A stretch of 64,000 nt of DNA. Source: Steinernema hermaphroditum. Taxonomy: Eukaryota; Nematoda; Chromadorea; Rhabditida; Steinernematidae. The notes under the pieces were generated by a model that worked only from the letters and a program-made list of their open reading frames with translations, was not told where the DNA came from and ran no database searches. How positions within the stretch are numbered: the stretch's first letter is position 1; each line of letters starts with the position of its first letter. Below are positions 55,764-64,000 of this stretch, one piece after another. Made by a program: the position numbers and the translations under genes. Where the stretch lies: contig CM059621.1 of the NCBI GenBank assembly GCA_030435675.1, positions 10,354,001-10,418,000 of the forward strand, given 5' to 3'.

Positions 55764-58605
55764 ATGACACACCAAAACACAAATTTCGGGAGCACCGGCG
55801 CTGCTACCGTAGTCCTGCTCCTCGCCACCGTACTCCTCTCGTCGTCTTCGCTGGCCCTTCCTATGCGAGGTGAGTGTTCGACGCTTCCCCGTTGTTTTGC
55901 TGTTGTTGTGGACTTTGTTTTGGGCGTTCCAAATGTGTCGTTTGCAAGGAAAATTGATCGATCACGGTCAGATTCACAAAGTTTTTCACGGCGACGACGT
56001 TCTTTCGTCGCGATTGTTGTCTTCCGTTGGGGATGCCCCCGGGCGCCACCCGCAACTTGATCTACCAGCCGTTCTAGAAATCGACCCCTTCGGCATCCTC
56101 CCTGGCAAGGCACTTTGCTACCGCGTGTCCCGCTATCCCCGACCCGAGCTCCACAGGAGGATTCCGCCGGCGGCCCTCCGGAAGTACGTCGACAACGCCC
56201 TCCTCTACGCCGTGAACGTATCAGAGGCGTCGACGCCGTCCTATGACCTTTTGTTTGCAGATCTGGCAGCAGGCGATCGACGTCAGATTCCACCCCTGTC
56301 GATCGGGCGAACGCGCCGACATCGAGGTTCTCTTCACCACCTTCTACCACGGTGACGAGTACCCCTTCGACGGCGTCGGCAACGAGGTCGCCCACGCCTT
56401 CTTCCCAAGCCACCGGCAGCGTCGTGGCCAGATCCACATCGACGACAATGAACCCTGGTGCGTTTTTGTTTTGTAATTGAGGTTCGACCTTGAGCTTCGG
56501 TTCCCTAGAGTGCTCGAGTGCTTTAAGGTTTCATTGGAAGGGGCTGTCGAGGGGCACTCGAGCGAGGTGTTCTCCGAGTTGTAGGGTCTTTCGAGTGACA
56601 CTGGGTTCGAAACGTGTTGGGGGGGACCAACTGTTATCTGGCGACCTTCGGCGAACTCCGACCGCCAAGATCAGACACTGTTTGTAAACAACGCCTACGT
56701 CAGCTTCGCGCCTTCCAGGGGACCTTCGCGCGGCCGGAATCTCTTCTGGGTGCTGGCGCACGAGCTCGGGCACTCGCTGGGTCTCGACCACGCGCCGCCT
56801 GGGGTCGACTCCATCATGACGGCACAGTACAGGGGCTACGAAACCTCGTTGCCGCGACTCTTTCCCTACGACTACCAAAGCATTCAAATGAAATACGGTA
56901 ATTGATCCCGAAGACCCTCATTCTATCAGAGCCTTCAGACGTCCCGGTGGAGAACTCCGTCGTCGAGGAGGAGCCGCTCCTCGTCCCCGGGGAGATGCGG
57001 GAAGGCAACCCTCGAGACCTCTGTTCCGAGGAGGGTTTCGACACGATCTTCACTCTTCCCGACGGGAACCTCTACGTGGCGAGGAATGACTTCTACTGGA
57101 GGATCGCCGAAAACCGGAGTCGCCTCCTGGGTTTCCCGAGGCGACTCTCGGAACTGTTCGGCCCCGCAATCTCGGGTCCCGTGGACGCCATCTTCAGCGA
57201 CAGGCTGGAGTGGACGTGGATCGTAAAGGTAGGAGGGGTCCACCTATCAGGTACCGTATCCGCGGGTCGGGTACAATTGATCCCAGGACAACTGATCCCA
57301 AGACAACTGATCCCAGACGACTGATCCCACGGACGATTGACCCCATGGACAAATGATTCCACGGACGACCGATCCCATGATGTCGAAATATCTTTCTGCT
57401 ACTACCTATACAATGGCGCCACACGATAGGCACGCTCCTCCAACTAAACGATCTGCAAATGCTGTTCTTGGCACTATCTGCTCTTTCAGAGCAGCTTTCT
57501 TTAGGGCCGAGTCATTCTTGTGAGATACAGGCTGTGTCTTAAATTTTTTTTGCGATTTTTAAGCACAAATTTATCTAGGAAACTGAAGTAAAAACTGCAC
57601 ACAGGAGTCGTTCATCACTCAGGAACAGTTTACCATAAAGATCACTGGGGCAGGAACGGTAACTCATGAGCTGTGTTTGATTTTTTCTGTGTTTCACCAT
57701 GTGAGTCAAGTCTCAAATCCGTGTGACATAGAAATAATCGCTTATAAGTCAACAACCTTGAATTGCACTCAACATTTTTTTTGTTCCTGTGCGGTGGGTG
57801 AATGATGCGCGACTCCTGCATGCAGTTTCAATTTCAGCAGGTCACATAAGATTGAACTTACAAATAGCAAAAAAAATTTGAGGCACAGCCTGTGTCACGT
57901 AATGGACCAGCAAACAAGCAAGCAGCGCCAAGAACAGCAGTCGCAGATTGTTAAGTTGGAAGAGTGTTCTATCATGCAGCGCCATTGTATAGTAGGTAGT
58001 AGCCAAAAGCTATTTAAACATCGTGGGATTAGTTGTTCTGGGATCAGCTGCGATGATGCCCGTGTCCGCGTTCAGGGCAGTCAAGTGTGGAAGGTGGACG
58101 CCTCCGGAGAGCACATCGTGGTGAACGGGCCGATGGCCCTTCGGGACGCAGCGCCCTTCTCGAATCTGGGTCACAGCAGCATCGGCACGGTGTTGGCGAT
58201 CAATGCACCGCAGAACCGGCAGCCTACGGTCTTCTTCCTCGGTGAGTGCAGCCCTAGCCGACTTCTTTGAACACATTACCCGCGAAAAAAACAGATACAC
58301 GCGATCTGGGCCATTGCAGGAAGCAAGTATTGGGTCGACGACAATTACGACGGCTTCTCTGATGACAACACGGAACACGAGATCTCGAAGATCTTCGCGT
58401 CCGGAGAAGTGCCTCGGAGGATCGACGCGGCCGTGTGGCTGCCCCTTAACGGCTCCTTTCTCTTCGCAGGGTCCCAGTTCTGGAAAGTGGACCTCGAGAG
58501 AACTACACTCAAGGTGGGTTTCCCTGAAACTCCAGATTCGAACAATAGCTTCAGGCACTGCCGGGGTACCCCAAGTCCACTGCAAAATCTTGGTTCGGCT
58601 GCTAG
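55764..58605 (+). CDS. matrix metalloproteinase A, hemopexin type, no visible pro-domain
   Basis: Exon 1 (from 55764) encodes a signal peptide (VVLLLATVLLSSSSLAL). A phase-1 intron joins it to about 56087 (EIDPFGILPGKALCYRVSRY), the start of the catalytic domain. HGDEYPFDGVGNEVAHAFFP and the zinc motif HELGHSLGLDH (about 56758-56790) follow, then a Met-turn (SIMTAQYRGY). A hemopexin propeller is spread over later exons (FDTIFTLPDGNLYVARNDFYW, KYWVDDNYDGF, RIDAAVWLPLNGSFLF) and ends in WFGC. The enzyme would be a secreted zinc endopeptidase for extracellular matrix. No cysteine-switch pro-domain was found, which is unusual; an exon hidden in the 216-bp first intron is possible. A long intron (about 57230-58045) holds nested inverted repeats. 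It is in tandem with MMP B. Confidence 0.8.
57260..58045. repeat. nested inverted-repeat elements in an MMP A intron
   Basis: Outer arms (about 57270-57480 and 57900-58045) share ACTACCTA...ACAATGGCGC and GCTGTTCTTGGC in inverted orientation. The left end is a run of imperfect ACTGATCCCAG-type repeats. Inner arms (about 57525-57570 and 57845-57900) share ACAGGCTGTG and an A/T-rich tract inverted, suggesting a second MITE inside the first. Target duplications were not resolved. Confidence 0.6.
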
Positions 58606-59206
58606 AGACGTCGTCGGAAACGCCTTGTGTACACGGGTCTCTTCTTTTGATTATCTTCGCTTCCTTTAAATAAAGTCAGATGAATAAGAGCGTTTCGGCC
58701 TTCTGACGACCCTTCAACCCTTTTTGCCGTCCATGTGGCCGGAGATGCTCTGTCAGCAGCGCCGCCTGGCAGATGTTTCTTATACAAAGGGCGATTCGCA
58801 CTTTTCTTTGCCTTTTTGATTCCCGACGTCGCGGCGCTTCGAATGTTTTTATCGCGTCGCCACATATAAATCAAAATAACAGCCCTCGGGATGAGTGAGT
58901 GCCCGTAGCCCGCTCACCGTCCGGGCCCAACGTCGTTTGTTTTGGGTTCGACATCGCGATAAGCCAGAGCTGATAGCGAGGCAGCGGCCCGGTGGCGGAG
59001 CTGACCCTCGCTGACCTTCTCCGCTGGACCGTTCTCCGATTCGTATAGTCCGGGTGCGGTCAACTGTCGACAATTTGCATACTGAGTGCGTGCGGGAGTC
59101 GCAGCGCCGCCACCCGCCCCGCCCTGAGGAGACTTCGCAACTCCGCCCTCTCGAATCGTCGGCGCCCCTCGAGGACTCGAAGATTCGACGTCCATGCCCC
59201 GTCGAC
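58606..59206. other. intergenic region between MMP A and MMP B
   Basis: AAATAAA near 58668 is a likely MMP A polyadenylation signal. The rest is GC-rich and should include the MMP B promoter. No RNA gene or domain-bearing frame was seen. Confidence 0.35.
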
Positions 59207-61233
59207 ATGAGCTTCCGCTGCGCCTCCTTTCTGCGGCTTCTGCTCCCCCTCCTCTCCCTCGGCGCCCTCCTCTCCGCCTCACGTTTTCGGCACCCTCGAC
59301 ACTCCAAAGCCGTCAACGCCGCGGTAGGTCCCTACAATATTCGAAGTTAGACGATCTACACGATTGAGGGGTCTTTCTGCTCGCGTGTGGACTTTTTGTG
59401 GCATTAGCGAAGTGTGGAGGCCGGCGGGGAGTCAGAAGTCATGACTCCTCACCGCCCGATTAGTCAGTCGTGGGAACGCACCCACGCTGACCACTCAGCG
59501 GGAACGCCGACGCCCTGGTGACTCCGATTAGCGGAGATCAGTCGCTTCGCGGATTCCCTTGTCGTCACTGCGCCGTTTTTACAGCGGAGAGTGCGTGCGT
59601 TCGCTCCGCGAAGCGCTTTTTGTGGCGCCGAGAGGCGAGAGCCGGAGCATCACGGGGCCACTTGTCGCTGTATTGGAGACAGTTCTTTGGAGGGCGGAAG
59701 AGGATCATCTACTCAGGCGCACCTTTTCAGAACTACTTAACTCAGTTCGGATACCTCGACTCGGAAGATAATATGGGTCGCCTTAGGTCGGCTCTCCTCC
59801 GGTTCCAGGAGTTCGCGCACCTCCCGGTCACGGGCAAAATGGACCACGCCACGAGGCTCAAGATGCAACAGAAGCGGTGCGGCAACGAGGACCTCGAGCC
59901 CGTGGTCAGGGTCCGCGCGAAACGCTACGCCCTCGAGGGTTCCTACTGGGGTGTCAAGAATCTCACATACCGTATCACCAAGAAGAGCAGTGCGCTGCCG
60001 GACTTCGTCGTCCGCAGGGTCCTCAAGAGGGCCTTCCGCGTCTGGGAGGCGAATTCGCCCCTCCGCTTCGTGGAGCGGCCTCGCGGCCAAGTCCACATCG
60101 AGTTCGTCTTCGCCCGAGGACGGCACGGCGACGGAGAGCCTTTCGACGGCAAAGGTGGGTCTGTCTCCACCATACACTGATACCAGTAGCTTTAGGACAC
60201 GTTCTTGCTCACGCCTTCTTTCCGCGCTTCGGAGGCGACGTGCACCTGGACGACGATGAGTACTGGAGCCCCTCGAAGAGCGCCGAAGGCGTCGACCTCT
60301 ATGCCGTTGTGACCCACGAGATAGGACACTCACTCGGTCTCAAACACTCTCAGGTAGTTCCCGAGATCCCAGCCACAGAAACGATGATCCTAGAACGAGA
60401 ACGCCATCATGGCGCCCTTCTACCAGAGCTACTCTGGCGACTCCCTGAGACTCAACTCCGACGACATCAAAGCACTCGCCGTCCTGTACGGTCCGATGCC
60501 GAGGACGGCAACATCTTCGAAGGTACCCCACATCTGCGACGATGCGACCCTCGACGCCATTACCGTACTCGGCAACGGCACAACCTACGCCTTCAGGGGT
60601 GCGCCCGTCAGAATCAATTTTTAACAGAAGAATCTGCTGCAGGCGAGTTCTACTGGCGACTGAATCCTACGGGGAGCCGATCGACGCCGACGGCGCTCCG
60701 GATCGCCGACGACTGGCCGGGCCTCGAGGCGACCGTCGACGCAGTCCTTACGGACGACGATGGCGACACGTATGTTTTCCGGGACGACAAGTACTGGCTC
60801 CTGGATAGGAACGGGCGGGTGTACAGGGGGTACCCCAAGAAGATCTCAGCGGGCCTCGTCTCGACGCCCTCGGACCTCGACGCTGCCTTCGTGTGGAGCC
60901 ACGACGACAAGCCCTACTTCTTCAAGAGTAGCCGTGGCGCCCTCTTCCTTTGATTCCACGGCTGTTTCAGATGACAAGTTCTGGCGCTACTCGAGATGGG
61001 GCATGGGACGTGGCTGGCCCCGCTCCGTGGCCTCGCTCTTCCGGGGCGTCCTCCCTATGGACCGCGCGCCTCGGAAGATTGACGCCGCCATGAGGGCTTC
61101 CGACGGCCGATCGTACCTCTTCGTTGGGGACAAATACTTCCGCCTCCAGGACTGGCGCCACTTCAAAGTGGCCAACGGGTATCCGCGGAGCACGGCCGCT
61201 GATTGGTTTGGATGCCACTCCAAGAAAAACTGA
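59207..61233 (+). CDS. matrix metalloproteinase B, pro-domain, catalytic and hemopexin domains
   Basis: Exon 1 from ATG 59207 encodes a signal peptide (FLRLLLPLLSLGALLSAS) and ends at about 59322. After a long intron (about 380 bp) the pro-domain follows (NYLTQFGYLDSEDNMG, FQEFAHLPVTGKMD) with a cysteine switch QKRCGNED near 59870-59895 and a possible furin site RAKR. The catalytic domain has HGDGEPFDGKG, LAHAFFPRFGGDVHLDDDEYW, the zinc site HEIGHSLGLKHS and the Met-turn NAIMAPFYQSY. Hemopexin blades follow (DTYVFRDDKYWLLDR, RKIDAAMRASDGRSYLF, KYFRLQDW) and the protein ends WFGCHSKKN. AATAAA at 61319 is a likely polyadenylation signal. It is a secreted zymogen; the conserved WFGC end shows common origin with MMP A. 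Confidence 0.88.
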
Positions 61234-61609
61234 AGAGCGCATCCCTGGCCGAGTGCGGTCGGGCTCGCGGCTGATGATCTCAGTGATTTTGTATTTCCGA
61301 TTACAAGTATCGATTCTAATAAAACATTCTATCAAAGTGGCTTTCGCTGGTCGCCGGACCACCCGGCTGAACCTCGGGTAAACGCCATTCAAGAAGACAG
61401 CGGGTCCCGGAACGATTTCCTGCACATGGCTGTGGAGGAATTCGCGCGAAATAGTTCCGCTTGACCCTTGCGCAAGAGCGCGCCAAATCTTCGGCGCCAA
61501 ACACATGCGTCCGCCTGCTGTGTTCCTCAGTTCTATTCTGACCTCTTTGGCTGCTCGCGTCGACTGTTCTTGTCATGGTTCTGTAGTCCCTTCTACTTCA
61601 GAGTCCGAA
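61234..61609. other. intergenic region between MMP B and MCM7
   Basis: The MMP B 3' end with AATAAA (about 61319) is followed by the MCM7 promoter and 5' untranslated region. TTCTACTTCAG at about 61590-61600, just before the MCM7 ATG, is acceptor-like and could mark a 5' untranslated intron or a trans-splice acceptor. Confidence 0.4.
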
Positions 61610-63996
<2,387 letters not shown>

Positions 63997-64000
63997 AATC

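Noticed and set aside
55870..56355. Open frame beginning with a hydrophobic stretch as an alternative MMP A start
   Set aside because: It has no ATG at its start and lies in the intron after a good donor; the phase-correct acceptor at about 56087 gives a better gene model.

Overview
This is a eukaryotic, animal-type window. Almost every gene is split by very short introns (about 39-60 bp) with GTAAGT-like donors and (T)TTTCAG or TTTAG acceptors. Genes are tightly packed, and the products (VPS33B, LYST, EMC6, a GRIP golgin, a LAP1-like torsin cofactor, an FMR1-family protein, CMTR1, hemopexin matrix metalloproteinases, MCM7) are metazoan. The compact gene spacing, U-rich acceptors and RTE/Ty3-type elements suggest a nematode or another small-genome ecdysozoan. 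The species cannot be fixed from the sequence, and an FMR1-family gene argues against a close Caenorhabditis relative.

Left block (1-19 kb). A partial RMP24/C18orf21-like gene (+) converges on a small cysteine-rich membrane protein (-). VPS33B (-) and a long LYST gene (-) follow; both encode endo-lysosomal trafficking factors. LYST diverges from EMC6 (+), which is followed by a GRIP golgin (+). The LYST 5' part, EMC6, the golgin and the start of a retroelement lie in an 8,060-bp unit that occurs twice in tandem (11266-19325 and 19326-27385) with no visible difference. EMC6 and the golgin are therefore present twice, and LYST has an extra truncated 5' copy.

Central block (27-45 kb). This is a nested transposon cluster. 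A decayed LTR element of about 14.9 kb has short LTRs at 27050-27189 and 41812-41951. Its order is gag, a membrane-glycoprotein-like region, aspartic protease, RT/RNase H, integrase, then an extra 3' ORF. It is interrupted by a TA-flanked inverted-repeat element with a captured coiled-coil exon, three SINE-like repeats, an RTE retrotransposon that itself carries a MITE, and a CAAGGG-ended inverted-repeat element. A larger relative of the last one (42061-45062) lies next to the LTR element; it carries tRNA-like modules and an unrecognised ORF broken by a PIF/Harbinger-like MITE. The glycoprotein placed between gag and protease, and the CAAGGG family with tRNA-like modules at fixed distance from its ends, are the most unusual observations.

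Right block (45-64 kb). A secreted protein of unknown function (+) is followed by a LAP1/TOR1AIP-like gene (-) diverging from the FMR1/FXR homologue (+). Then come a 5'-truncated RTE fragment, CMTR1 (-) overlapped at its start by a small membrane-protein gene (-), two hemopexin matrix metalloproteinases in tandem (+), and MCM7 (+) at the window edge.
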